Source: JAYREN01 sp963663375
GTDB taxonomy: Bacteria > Acidobacteriota > Holophagae > Holophagales > Holophagaceae
Length of the DNA stretch: 64,000 nt
Direction of reading: 5' to 3'
Assembly (NCBI GenBank): GCA_963663375.1
Contig: OY760195.1
Coordinates: 992,001 to 1,056,000 of the forward strand
Within the stretch, counting starts at the first letter, position 1, and every line of letters starts with the position of its first letter. Of the stretch, positions 23,628 to 31,721 are shown one piece after another. Below the pieces are notes generated by a model. That model was not told the DNA's origin and searched no databases. It saw only the letters and a program-made list of their open reading frames with translations. A program made the translations under genes and the position numbers.

Positions 23628-24440
23628 ATGGCTCACCCCTACTACCTGCGCCTGGCCTACATCGGCACCGGCTTTCACGGCTGGCAGATCCAGACCTCGG
23701 CCCGGAGTGTCCAGGCAGAGCTCTGGAAGGCCCTGAAAGCCTTTGATCCCTTCGCCCCCATGCCCCAGGGCACGGGCCGCACGGATGCGGGCGTGCACGC
23801 GAAGGCCCAGGGTGTGCTGGTCCGCATGACCCGCGCCTGGGACCCCTACCGACTCATGACCGCGGTCAATGCGCATCTTCCCCCGGACGTGCGGGCCATG
23901 GGGGTCCTGGCCGTAGAGGAAGCCTTCTGGCCCCGACATCACGCTGTGGCCAAACGGTACGTGTACGGCCTGGACGAGGGCCCTGCCCAGGATCCCTTTG
24001 AACGGGATCGACGCTGGCACGTTTTCGGCGCTGTGCCCCTGAACCTCCACCTGATGGCCGCCGCTGCGCAGAGCCTCGTCGGCGAGCACGATTTCTCCAG
24101 CTTCCGCCACCAGGAATGCGCGGCGAAGACTCCCATCCGCACCATCTATAAAATTGAGGTGGTGGCCCGCGGAACCTCAGTGGACCTGGTTTTCGAGGGC
24201 AACCGCTTCCTCATGCACCAGGTCCGCATCATGGCCGGCACGCTGGTGGACATCGGCAAGGGTCGGTTCGCCCCCGATGCACTCCCGGGAATCCTGGAGG
24301 CCCGGGATCGCTCGAAGGCGGGCTTCACAGCCCCCCCCCATGGGCTGTGCCTGGAAAGGGTCTGGTACCAAAGCCGCTGGGGCATCGGAGAGGCCTGCCC
24401 CTGGGGAGAAGGCAGCCCGGAACCTCTGGTCGAGCCCTGA
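23628..24440 (+). CDS. truA: TruA, tRNA pseudouridine(38-40) synthase
   Basis: This 270-residue enzyme converts uridines 38-40 in the tRNA anticodon arm to pseudouridine. The N-terminal YYLRLAYIGTGFHGWQIQ is typical. Catalytic Asp53 lies in GTGRTDAGVHA. Later motifs include KRYVYGL, the HDFSSFRHQEC block, and FLMHQVRIMAGTLVDIGKGR. The ATG at 23628 starts MAHPYYLRL; open frame continues upstream but without homologous sequence. The C-terminus has a short extension beyond the usual CLERVWY end. Nothing in the context ties it to its neighbours. Confidence 0.96.
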   Translation: MAHPYYLRLAYIGTGFHGWQIQTSARSVQAELWKALKAFDPFAPMPQGTGRTDAGVHAKAQGVLVRMTRAWDPYRLMTAVNAHLPPDVRAMGVLAVEEAFWPRHHAVAKRYVYGLDEGPAQDPFERDRRWHVFGAVPLNLHLMAAAAQSLVGEHDFSSFRHQECAAKTPIRTIYKIEVVARGTSVDLVFEGNRFLMHQVRIMAGTLVDIGKGRFAPDALPGILEARDRSKAGFTAPPHGLCLERVWYQSRWGIGEACPWGEGSPEPLVEP

Positions 24441-24537
24441 AACCTGCCCTCATTCATCTCGGGACTACAATGGGCCGAACAATCCCTAAGAGCCCGCGCC
24501 GGGAGTTAGTCGACCCGGGGCAACGGTAGGAGGAACC

Positions 24538-25443
24538 ATGAGCGCCCTGAAGCCCCGCGTCCTGATCGTGGATGATATCCCCGCCGATCTCCAGGCCCTG
24601 GGAGACCTCCTGGGGGACGATTACACGATCGTCTCGGCAGGGAGCGGCACGGAGGCCCTTCGCATCGCAGGAACCGAGGAGGTGGATCTGGTCCTCCTCG
24701 ACGCCCAGATGCCCGGCATGGATGGCTTTGAGACCTGCGCCCGCCTGAAGGCGAATGGGGACACCAAGGAAATACCGATCATCCTCGTGGGTACCCCGGA
24801 GGATGAAACCATGGAAGCCAAGGGTCTACTCCAGGGGGCCGCCGACTTCCTACCCCGCCCCGTCCGCGCCTCCGCAGCCAAGGCCAGAGTGAAGGCCCAC
24901 TTGGAGAATCGCCGTTTCCGGGAGATTCTCCAGCGGCTCACCTGGCTGGATGCGGTCACCGGCATCCCCAACCGGGAGCGGTTCGAGGAGGCCCTGGACA
25001 ACGAGTGGCGGCGCAATGCCCGCAACCGCACTCCCATCGCCCTGCTCCTGATGGAAGTGGATCATTTCAATCAATTCTGCGAGATCCATGGAAAGTCGGC
25101 CGGAGACGAGACCCTGCGCCGCTTGATCGCCGCTCTCACCGGCGGCATCCAGCGGGCCGGTGATGTCGTGGGCCGGTACAACGACCACGCCTTCGCCTGC
25201 CTGTTGCCCGAGACAGACACCCTCGGGGCCGTTTCGGTGGGAGAACGGGTCAGGGCCGAGCTCAACGAGATGGCCATCCCCCACGAGGGTTCAGAGTCCG
25301 CCCCCTTCGTGACCCTGAGTCTGGGTGTGGCGAGCCTCGTGCCCAGCCGCACCGATGTACTTAAGGACCTTACCGACAGCGCGGAAGCGGCCCTACTGCG
25401 GGCCCAGCAGCGTGGGGGCAACCAGGTAGTATTCGGCACCTAG
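24538..25443 (+). CDS. Response regulator with degenerate GGDEF domain
   Basis: This 301-residue protein has a receiver domain (about 1-125) and a diguanylate-cyclase-like domain (about 135-300). The receiver has the DD pair (VDDIPAD) and phospho-acceptor Asp55 (LLDAQMPGMDGF), but the conserved Lys of the KP motif is Arg107 (FLPRPV). In the GGDEF domain the fold signatures are present (LDAVTGIPNRERFEEAL, LLMEVDHFNQF). The active loop, however, reads RYNDHAF at 213-219 where RYGGDEF is expected, so cyclic-di-GMP synthesis is very unlikely. It may act as an effector or protein-binding module. The ribosome site AGGAGG is clear. It converges with recR; the last 4 bases overlap. Confidence 0.9.
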   Translation: MSALKPRVLIVDDIPADLQALGDLLGDDYTIVSAGSGTEALRIAGTEEVDLVLLDAQMPGMDGFETCARLKANGDTKEIPIILVGTPEDETMEAKGLLQGAADFLPRPVRASAAKARVKAHLENRRFREILQRLTWLDAVTGIPNRERFEEALDNEWRRNARNRTPIALLLMEVDHFNQFCEIHGKSAGDETLRRLIAALTGGIQRAGDVVGRYNDHAFACLLPETDTLGAVSVGERVRAELNEMAIPHEGSESAPFVTLSLGVASLVPSRTDVLKDLTDSAEAALLRAQQRGGNQVVFGT

Positions 25444-26036
25444 AGCGGCCGACGCCCCTCCAGCGCCCGATCCAGGGTCAGGTCATCGGCGTATTCCAGA
25501 TCCGAGCCGATGGGGAGCCCCAACCCGATGCGGGTAATCTTCAGGCCCAGGGGCTCCAGGATTCGGGCCAGCCAACTCGCGGTGGCTTCGCCATCCAGGG
25601 TGGGATTGGTGGCCAACACGATCTCACGGATCCGGCCGTCTTCCAGGCGTTTCAGGAGTTCCCGGATCTTGAGCTGATCCGGCCCCACGCCCCGCAAGGG
25701 CGAAATGAGGCCGCCCAGCACGTGATAGCGCCCCCGGAAATGCCCGCTTCGCTCGAAGGTGAGCACATTGCTGGCCTCGGCCACCACCACCAGCACCCCG
25801 GAATCCCGCTGGGGATCCTCGCAGACCGGGCAGACGGGGCGATCCGTGAAGGAGCCGCAGGTCTGGCAGAACCCAACCTTGTGCGCGGCCTGGTTCAACA
25901 ATTCTCCCAGATGTTCCATGGCCTGAGGCCCCTCCTTGAGTAGGTGGAGCGCCATGCGCTGGGCCGACTTGGAGCCGACCCCCGGCAGTTTCTGGAGGGC
26001 CTCCACCACGGCCTCGAGGGGGGCGGGCAGCCTCAT
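25440..26036 (-). CDS. recR: RecR recombination mediator
   Basis: This 198-residue protein helps RecO/RecF load RecA at gaps. An N-terminal helix-hairpin-helix (LQKLPGVGSKSAQRMALHLL) is followed by the C4 zinc finger (CQTCGSFTDRPVCPVC). The Toprim domain (VLVVVAEASNVLTFERSGHFRGRYHVLGGLISPLRGVGP) and Walker-B-like tail (TRIGLGLPIGSDLEYADDLTLDRALEGR) follow. Length and order match the family. The ATG shares one base with the ybaB stop (TAATG), so the pair is translationally coupled, as in many bacteria; dnaX, which often precedes them, is absent here. Confidence 0.97.
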   Translation of the reverse strand: MRLPAPLEAVVEALQKLPGVGSKSAQRMALHLLKEGPQAMEHLGELLNQAAHKVGFCQTCGSFTDRPVCPVCEDPQRDSGVLVVVAEASNVLTFERSGHFRGRYHVLGGLISPLRGVGPDQLKIRELLKRLEDGRIREIVLATNPTLDGEATASWLARILEPLGLKITRIGLGLPIGSDLEYADDLTLDRALEGRRPL

Positions 26037-26326
26037 TAGAGCTTCAGCCCCGGGATGTTCAAGCCCCCCGTGGCCTTGGCCATGGCGTCATCGGCCTTCT
26101 TCTGAGCATCCTTGAAGGCCGCCAGGATCAAGTCCTCCAGCATGCTGGGATCCTCGGGATCCATGGCCTCCTTGGCGATGCTGAGACTGATCAGTTCCTT
26201 GGCACCGTTGAGGGTCACCTTCACCAGGGATCCGCCCGAGGTGCCCTCCGCCCGCAGGTTCTGCTGGGCGTCCGTGAGCTTCTGCTGCATGGCCTGGGCC
26301 TGCTTCATCAGGAAACGCATGTCCAT
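26036..26326 (-). CDS. ybaB: YbaB/EbfC nucleoid-associated protein
   Basis: This small 96-residue DNA-binding protein forms dimers. Its sequence fits the family throughout: MRFLMKQAQAMQQKL at the start, the GGSLVKVTLNGAKELISLSI strands, PSMLEDLILAAFKDAQKKADD, and a Gly/Leu-rich end (LNIPGLKL). AGGAG lies 7 bases before the ATG. It is third in the thiL-DUF2062-ybaB-recR run, 9 bases after the DUF2062 stop. Confidence 0.95.
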   Translation of the reverse strand: MDMRFLMKQAQAMQQKLTDAQQNLRAEGTSGGSLVKVTLNGAKELISLSIAKEAMDPEDPSMLEDLILAAFKDAQKKADDAMAKATGGLNIPGLKL

Positions 26327-26335
26327 GGGGTTCTC

Positions 26336-26908
26336 CTAGGGTTTGGGTTCGTCGGGATGGAAATGGGGCAGATGGATGTGGGGCATGTGCAGATGTAGGC
26401 GTCGCAGGCGCCGAGTGAGGGCCAGGATCAGGAAGTAGCCCACTGGAAACGCCAAGACGGAAAAGGCACAGCCTCCCACCAGGTAGGGCACGAGGATCGG
26501 CTTCACCATCCGGTACATGGCCTCGAAGCCTTCCTGGCTGGTGAAGCTGCCCAGGCCGATCTGCCGCCAGTGCACCCCGGACATATCAATGTAGAGGCCA
26601 CGTCCCAGCAGAAGGTTGCCGAAATAGGTGCTAGCGGTGGCCATTGGCACCGTGGTCCACGGATTGTTGATGAAGACTGCGATGAACATCAGAGGTCGGT
26701 GCAGTTTCTTGAAGAGCAGGCACAACCCAAGGACCAACCCGATATGGGTACCCAGCAGCGGATTCCAGGCGATGGAGCAGCCGATGGCGAAACTGAGGGC
26801 GATCTGCTGGGGCGTCAGTTCCGGATGGAGGATGTGCAGCTTGAGTCGAGCCCAGTAGCTGGGCTTGGCCAGAGGCACGGCGGCACTGCTGTCGGTGGTC
26901 TCAGTCAT
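26336..26908 (-). CDS. DUF2062 membrane protein with His-rich tail
   Basis: This 190-residue integral membrane protein of the DUF2062 family has unknown function. Typical features are the N-terminal PQQIALSFAIGCSIAWNPLLGTHIGL, the FIAVFINNPWTTVPM segment, and three to four membrane helices. The cytosolic C-terminus has a striking histidine-rich stretch (LHLHMPHIHLPHFHPDEPKP) that could bind metal; this is not a general family feature. The ATG overlaps the thiL stop by 4 bases (ATGA). Confidence 0.85.
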   Translation of the reverse strand: MTETTDSSAAVPLAKPSYWARLKLHILHPELTPQQIALSFAIGCSIAWNPLLGTHIGLVLGLCLLFKKLHRPLMFIAVFINNPWTTVPMATASTYFGNLLLGRGLYIDMSGVHWRQIGLGSFTSQEGFEAMYRMVKPILVPYLVGGCAFSVLAFPVGYFLILALTRRLRRLHLHMPHIHLPHFHPDEPKP

Positions 26909-27828
26909 TCGGTCCCTGGCGCAAAGTGATCGAAGCTCTGGTCCGGGAGTGGACGAGGCCTGCCTTCATCATAGATGAGCAGCGCCGCTTCGGCCCTGGG
27001 TACCGCTTCACCGACCTGGAAGAGGGGAATCCCCAACCGCGTTTCCAGCTCTTCCTTCGCGAGCGAACTGGAAAAGCACCTCGCAAAATCTTCGCCCCCG
27101 AAGATCTGGTCTGCATCCAGCCCCGGCGCCAGCAAAACACTCAGTCCCGAGGCTTCCGCCAGCATCCGGAGATCCTTGCTCAGGCCATCGGAGAGATCGA
27201 TGCAGGCGTGCACCTCGGGAATCTCGGCGAGCTTAGGTCCCAGGCCCAGGTTCGGCCTGGGGTCCAGATGGGCCGCCAGATCTGCGTCCGGGTGCCCCGG
27301 ATCCCAGCGTTGCCCGGACTGCAGTTTCCGAAGCCCCCGATGGCTCCGCCCCAGGATCTGATCCACAAACAGCCGGTCCCCGACCCGGAGATCCGATCGC
27401 TGCAGCCAGCGTCGAGCCGCACCGAAGGCGGTAATGCCCAGGCCCAATCCCCTTTCGCGCCCCACCGTGTCCCCGCCAATCACAGGGACAGCGGCGTCAT
27501 GGGCCGCCTGGGCGAGTCCTGCGAGGAATGCCTCGAGCCAGGCCACCTCCAGGTCCCGCCCCAGGGCCAGGGTGAGGGTGAACCCCAGGGGCACGGCCCC
27601 ACTGGAGTCGAGGTCCGAGAGATTGACGTTGAGCAGCTTGCGGCCGAGCAGTGCCGGGGGATGCCAGTCCAAGCGGAAGTGCTGCCCCGATTCCATCAGG
27701 TCGGCGGTGACCAGCATCCTGCACCCAGCGGGCGGCCGGGGAAGAGCGCCGCAGTCGTCTGTCAGGGTGTCTCCACCCGGAAAAGTCTCCCGGATTCGCC
27801 GGATGATGTCGGATTCGTTCAGTTTCAC
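26905..27828 (-). CDS. thiL: ThiL, thiamine-monophosphate kinase
   Basis: This 307-residue enzyme makes thiamine pyrophosphate from thiamine monophosphate with ATP. It has the metal/ATP loop (DTLTDDCGAL), VTADLMESGQHFRLDW, the LLNVNLSDLDSSGAVPLGFTL segment, VIGGDTVGRERG, CIDLSDGLSKDL and FGGEDF, all ThiL hallmarks. The first Asp-rich motif is slightly changed (DDCGA for GDDAA). The best start is GTG at 27828 (V-KLNESDII, matching ThiL N-termini). A much longer open frame runs upstream but overlaps the ferredoxin gene on the other strand and is not real. It is followed by DUF2062 with an ATGA overlap. Confidence 0.93.
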   Translation of the reverse strand: MKLNESDIIRRIRETFPGGDTLTDDCGALPRPPAGCRMLVTADLMESGQHFRLDWHPPALLGRKLLNVNLSDLDSSGAVPLGFTLTLALGRDLEVAWLEAFLAGLAQAAHDAAVPVIGGDTVGRERGLGLGITAFGAARRWLQRSDLRVGDRLFVDQILGRSHRGLRKLQSGQRWDPGHPDADLAAHLDPRPNLGLGPKLAEIPEVHACIDLSDGLSKDLRMLAEASGLSVLLAPGLDADQIFGGEDFARCFSSSLAKEELETRLGIPLFQVGEAVPRAEAALLIYDEGRPRPLPDQSFDHFAPGTE

Positions 27829-27955
27829 CCATTCAGTGTCCCATACCCCGGGCGCCCCGGCCCAGGTCTGGGTCACTCGCCCCTTGGTCGCCAATGCCCC
27901 GGATGGTAGCCTTGCCCCCTGCCCCCGTATGGGAAGCGATTTCCAAGGAGACTCC

Positions 27956-28210
27956 ATGGCCATCAAGAGTGTGTGGATCGAAGAAGGCTGCATCATGTGC
28001 AACGCCTGCGACGCCGAATGTCCCGATGTATTCCTGGTCACCGACACCACCTGCATGATCAAAGCAGACGTGCGCGAGGACGGGGCCGAGACCGAGAACC
28101 GCGACGAGAAATCTCCCCTGAAGGCCGATGTCCAGGCTTCTCTGGCCGATGCCATCAAGGCCGCCGCCGCAGGTTGCCCCGTGGAAGTCATTCAGTACGA
28201 AGAAGCCTAG
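27956..28210 (+). CDS. 4Fe-4S ferredoxin
   Basis: This 84-residue small electron carrier has cluster ligands in C12-x2-C15-x2-C18-x3-C22-P, with another Cys-Pro (AAGCPVEVI) near the C-terminus, which fits a monocluster [4Fe-4S] ferredoxin. The protein is acidic, as usual. The ATG at 27956 has GGAG 6 bases upstream. It stands alone: divergent from thiL and followed by a strong terminator. Its redox partner cannot be told from the context. Confidence 0.93.
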   Translation: MAIKSVWIEEGCIMCNACDAECPDVFLVTDTTCMIKADVREDGAETENRDEKSPLKADVQASLADAIKAAAAGCPVEVIQYEEA

Positions 28211-28220
28211 ATCCCATCCG

Positions 28221-28260
28221 GTAAAGGAAGAGGCGCCCACCCGGGCGCCTCTTCCTTTAC
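28221..28260 (+). terminator. Terminator of the ferredoxin gene
   Basis: A perfect 18-bp inverted repeat (28221-28238 and 28243-28260) with a 4-base ACCC loop starts 10 bases after the ferredoxin stop. It sits between convergent ferredoxin and cheX genes, so it probably serves both; the arm ends in TTCCTTTAC, giving a modest U-rich tail. Confidence 0.85.
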
Positions 28261-28278
28261 TCGGAAAAAGCGAGGGCC

Positions 28279-28743
28279 TCAGCCCTCCTGCAGGCCCACG
28301 TTCACCTCAAAATCCCCGAAGGGTGTGGTGAAGGGAATGCCGATGCAGGGCACGGAAGAAGACCGGCTGATCCGGTGGCCGGAGCCCACGACCACCGTAG
28401 GCACCGAGATGTTCAGGGAATACCCATCCTGGATCAGGGATCTGCGGGCATCTCCCACCACGATATTGCCGATCTCGCCAATGGCATCCTCCACGGACTT
28501 GTTCATGCTGGAGATCTCCTCCATGAGCATGTTGGAGGCAATCTTGCAGGCCAGTCTCTCAGGCACCGAGATGATGATGGAGCCCGACGTTTCCCCCGTG
28601 ATGCCGATGATCGAGGAAATGTCGAAGGTGGTGATGAGATCCTCCTTCACCTCCAGGCCTGTCTTTTCGGCCTTGATCCCCGCCATCATGTCGAGGCTGC
28701 GGAGCGTGGATTCGATGAATGGATTGATGAACGCGACATTCAT
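28279..28743 (-). CDS. cheX: CheX-type chemotaxis phosphatase
   Basis: This 154-residue protein belongs to the CheC/CheX/FliY family that dephosphorylates CheY-P. The catalytic E-x2-N signature is in DAIGEIGNIVVGDAR, inside the long helix, as in CheX; the fold signatures DISSIIGITGETSGSIIISV and the final IPFTTPFGDFEVNVGL match. Only one such motif is present, which favours CheX over CheC. GAGG lies 5 bases before the ATG. No che operon is near, so it is an orphan; with fliL/fliN it supports a motile organism. Confidence 0.9.
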   Translation of the reverse strand: MNVAFINPFIESTLRSLDMMAGIKAEKTGLEVKEDLITTFDISSIIGITGETSGSIIISVPERLACKIASNMLMEEISSMNKSVEDAIGEIGNIVVGDARRSLIQDGYSLNISVPTVVVGSGHRISRSSSVPCIGIPFTTPFGDFEVNVGLQEG

Positions 28744-28882
28744 GGGGGCCTCAAAAAGGGGCAGACCCTTATCCCATCGGCTCTCCTTTCAAGGAAATGA
28801 ATTTTGATCGGGTCCCCCCAGGATTGAAGGCGGAGCCAATCAGAGGCAGGATTAGGGTTCACACCGAAAGGGGGGGCGGACC

Positions 28883-29335
28883 ATGCTCGACCGCCTGCAA
28901 GCCGATTTGAAAACCGCCATGCTCGCCAAGGATGCGGGCCGCACGGGCGTACTCCGCATGGCGCTGGCCGCCTACCGGAACGAGGCCGTGGCCAAAGGAC
29001 TGAGTCCCCAGGGGGTGCTCAGCGAGGCGGAGGCCATCACCGTCTTCAAGCGTCTGGTAAAATCCAGGGAAGACAGCGTCGAGCAGTTCACCAAGGCGGG
29101 TCACCCGGACCGCGCCGCCGCCGAGCAGGCCGAGATCGAAATCCTCAAGGCCTTCCTGCCTGCCATGCTGGAGGGAGTCCAGCTCGAAGAGGCCGTTCGC
29201 GCCGCCATTGCCGAGAGTGGCGCCCAGTCCAAGAAGGACATGGGCCTCGTGATGAAGGCCCTCCAGGCCAGGCATGGCAGCAACTACGATGGCAAGGCCG
29301 CCAGCCAGATCGTCCAAGCCCTGTTGAACTCATAA
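28883..29335 (+). CDS. GatB/YqeY domain protein
   Basis: This 150-residue protein has the helical YqeY fold, related to the tail domain of the GatB amidotransferase subunit. Characteristic parts are LDRLQADLKTAMLAKD, VLRMALAAYRNEAVAKG, EAITVFKRLVKSREDSVEQFTKAG, EIEILKAFLP and the end DGKAASQIVQALL. The family may assist tRNA-dependent amidation or bind tRNA, but the function is unproven. It is followed by the palindromic element and then proS, on the same strand. Confidence 0.93.
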   Translation: MLDRLQADLKTAMLAKDAGRTGVLRMALAAYRNEAVAKGLSPQGVLSEAEAITVFKRLVKSREDSVEQFTKAGHPDRAAAEQAEIEILKAFLPAMLEGVQLEEAVRAAIAESGAQSKKDMGLVMKALQARHGSNYDGKAASQIVQALLNS

Positions 29336-29339
29336 ACTG

Positions 29340-29436
29340 CACCACGGAGACACGGAGGACACTGAGAAAAGAACACGGAGAAAAGAAAGGGATTAATTTT
29401 CCCGAATCCCTCCGTGTCCTCAGTGTCTCCGTGGTG
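29340..29436. repeat. Palindromic intergenic element upstream of proS
   Basis: Two 27-base arms (29340-29366 and 29410-29436) are inverted copies with two mismatches, separated by 43 AT-richer bases. The outer arm begins CACCACGGAGACAC. The element fills nearly all the gap between the YqeY gene and proS. A hairpin of this size suggests a dispersed REP-like or mobile palindrome rather than a simple terminator. Confidence 0.85.
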
Positions 29437-29461
29437 AATTTTTTCTGAAAAGCGAGTATCG

Positions 29462-31243
29462 ATGAAGCAATCCAAGCTGTTGATCCAGACCCTCCGCGAA
29501 ACCCCCAAGGATGCCGATGTCGTGAGCCAGCAGCTCATGATGCGCGCCGGCATGATCATGAAACTGGCCGCGGGTATCTACGACTATCTGCCCCTGGCCT
29601 ACCGCAGCATCAAGAAGTTCGAACAAATCGTGCGCGAGGAACTGGAACGCGACGGCTGCCAGGAACTACTGATGCCCACCGTCCAGCCCGCGGAGCTCTG
29701 GCAGGAATCGGGCCGCTGGTCCTTCTACGGGAAGGAGCTGCTGCGCTTCCAGGATCGCAAAGGCGGGGACTTCTGCCTCGGTCCCACCCACGAGGAAGTG
29801 ATCACCGATATCGTGCGGCGCAATGTGCGCAGCTACAAGCAGCTGCCCATGAACCTCTTCCAGATCCAGGGCAAGTTCCGGGATGAAATCCGCCCCCGCT
29901 TTGGCCTCATGCGCGGCCGCGAGTTCACCATGAAGGACGGCTACTCCTTCCACGTGGACGACACCGACGCCGACCGCGAGTACTGGGTGATGTTCAACGC
30001 CTACAAGCGGATCTTCAGCCGCCTGGGCGTGAAATTCCGCCCCGTAGAGGCCGACAGCGGTGCCATCGGCGGCAGCTTTACCCACGAATTTCACGTGCTG
30101 GCGGGTAGCGGGGAGGATGCGATCCTCTCCTGCGATTCCTGCGACTACACCTCCAACATCGAGAAGACCGAGGCGCCCCAACTCCCCGCCGGGAACCACG
30201 GCGCGGCCTTCGCCCTCAAGCGGGACCACTTCTGCACGCCGGGCGTCATCGGCCAGGTCGAGCAGGCGGCGGGCATGAAGGACGCTGAACACGATGGCAT
30301 GCCGCTTACGCAGACCAGCAAGTTCTTCCTGTTTCGCGTCACCTTCGCGGATGAATCCACGAAGCTGGTGGGGGCGGTGCTGCGGGGCGACCACGAGGTG
30401 AACCCTGTGAAGGTGAAGAACTTCGTCGGCGCCATGGACATGGAACTCATGCCCATCGAGGAGGCCGAGACCTTCACCGGCGCCAAGTCTGGCTTCATGG
30501 GCCCCGTGGGCCTCAAGAACGTGCAGATCCTCGTGGATCGCAGCCTCCAGGGCGCGGTGAACCTCACCTGCGGCGCGAACCACACGGACTACCACCACTT
30601 CGGCCTGGATCCCGTCCGGGATCTACCCGGCTGCACCTTCGCCGATATCCGCATGGCGGCCGAGGGCGAGCTCTGCCCCCGCTGTGGCAAGGGCCACTAC
30701 CAGGCCTTCCGCGGCATCGAGGTGGGCCAGGTCTTCAAACTCGGCATCAAGTATTCCAAGTCCATGGGCTGCACCTACCTGGACGCCGAGGGCAAGGAAT
30801 CCCCGATGGTCATGGGCTGCTACGGCATCGGAATCACCCGCACAGTGGCCGCCGTCATCGAGCAGAACTACGATGCCGACGGCATCATCTGGCCCTGGCC
30901 CGTGGCGCCCTACCACGTGCATCTGCTGAACCTCGACCCCACCAACACAGAGGTCAACGAAGTCGCCACCCACCTCGAGAAGGAACTGGAGGCCGCGGGC
31001 TTCGAAGTGCTCCACGACGAGCGGGAGGGCATGAGCCCCGGCGCCAAGTTCAAGGATGCCGATCTGCTGGGCTTTCCCCTGCGAGCCACCGTAGGCGCCA
31101 AGGGCCTCAAGGACGGCATCGTGGAACTCCGTGATCGGCGCACCAAGGAAGTGCTCAAGCTAAAGCCCGGGCAGTTGGTCAACGAAGTCAGTGCAGCCCG
31201 GGACCGCATGATGCTCGAACTCGAGCAGTCCGGCGGGAGGTAG
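29462..31243 (+). CDS. proS: Prolyl-tRNA synthetase (bacterial type)
   Basis: This 593-residue class II synthetase charges tRNA-Pro. Motif 2 is in FRDEIRPRFGLMRGREFTMKD; motif 3 is in MGCYGIGITRTVAAVIEQ. The central insertion (about 220-400), which deacylates mis-charged Ala-tRNA in bacterial enzymes, is present (KFFLFRVTFADESTKLVGAVLRGDHEVNPVKVKN). The C-terminal anticodon-binding domain follows (WPVAPYHVHLL). It starts with ATG 25 bases after the palindrome. Only 3 bases separate its stop from the next gene. Confidence 0.97.
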   Translation: MKQSKLLIQTLRETPKDADVVSQQLMMRAGMIMKLAAGIYDYLPLAYRSIKKFEQIVREELERDGCQELLMPTVQPAELWQESGRWSFYGKELLRFQDRKGGDFCLGPTHEEVITDIVRRNVRSYKQLPMNLFQIQGKFRDEIRPRFGLMRGREFTMKDGYSFHVDDTDADREYWVMFNAYKRIFSRLGVKFRPVEADSGAIGGSFTHEFHVLAGSGEDAILSCDSCDYTSNIEKTEAPQLPAGNHGAAFALKRDHFCTPGVIGQVEQAAGMKDAEHDGMPLTQTSKFFLFRVTFADESTKLVGAVLRGDHEVNPVKVKNFVGAMDMELMPIEEAETFTGAKSGFMGPVGLKNVQILVDRSLQGAVNLTCGANHTDYHHFGLDPVRDLPGCTFADIRMAAEGELCPRCGKGHYQAFRGIEVGQVFKLGIKYSKSMGCTYLDAEGKESPMVMGCYGIGITRTVAAVIEQNYDADGIIWPWPVAPYHVHLLNLDPTNTEVNEVATHLEKELEAAGFEVLHDEREGMSPGAKFKDADLLGFPLRATVGAKGLKDGIVELRDRRTKEVLKLKPGQLVNEVSAARDRMMLELEQSGGR

Positions 31244-31246
31244 ACG

Positions 31247-31720
31247 ATGTCCGAAGGTCCGGTCTACCTGACCACCTTCATCGAGGGCGTGCTGGTCCAC
31301 GGATCAGCCACGCCCTTTGTGCTGCTGGCCCCCTCCCAGCATTCGCCCCACCGGGGCCTGCTCATGCCGCCCCAGATGCCCTGGTCCCCGGGATTCCTGC
31401 CCCCTGCCCTGCTCCAGAATCTCGTCACCGGCACCTGGAAGATCCCCTTCCGCTTCGTGGATTCGAGTCGGCTGCCGGTGGTTTTCGATGAGCGCACCAG
31501 TCGACTGCCCACGCCCTGGTTGCTGCGCCTGGAGGGGCTGGAAGGGCAGCAGCGCCTGTACATCTCCCACCTTCTGCGCACCAAGACTCCCGATGATCAA
31601 CTCCCGGATCCACCGGAAGGCGCCCAGTGGGCGAGCGAGAAGGCCCTGGCCACCATGGACCTGCTGCCGGGCATCCGCAGGCTCTGCCAGTCGGCCCTGC
31701 AGGCGGTGAAGGACGCCTGA
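31247..31720 (+). CDS. Unknown protein behind proS
   Basis: This 157-residue protein was not recognised. It has no signal peptide or long hydrophobic helix. It is Pro- and Leu-rich (LLAPSQHSPHRGLLMPPQMPWSPGFLPPALL), with a short strand-rich middle (KIPFRFVDSSRLPVVFDE). The start ATG is 3 bases after the proS stop and likely depends on proS translation. It ends one base before the stop of the convergent membrane gene. Codon use fits a real gene, but function is unknown. Confidence 0.6.
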   Translation: MSEGPVYLTTFIEGVLVHGSATPFVLLAPSQHSPHRGLLMPPQMPWSPGFLPPALLQNLVTGTWKIPFRFVDSSRLPVVFDERTSRLPTPWLLRLEGLEGQQRLYISHLLRTKTPDDQLPDPPEGAQWASEKALATMDLLPGIRRLCQSALQAVKDA

Positions 31721-31721
31721 A

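Noticed and set aside
27829..28191. N-terminal extension of ThiL
   Set aside because: The extension lies opposite the ferredoxin gene and is unlike ThiL; GTG at 27828 gives the normal start.
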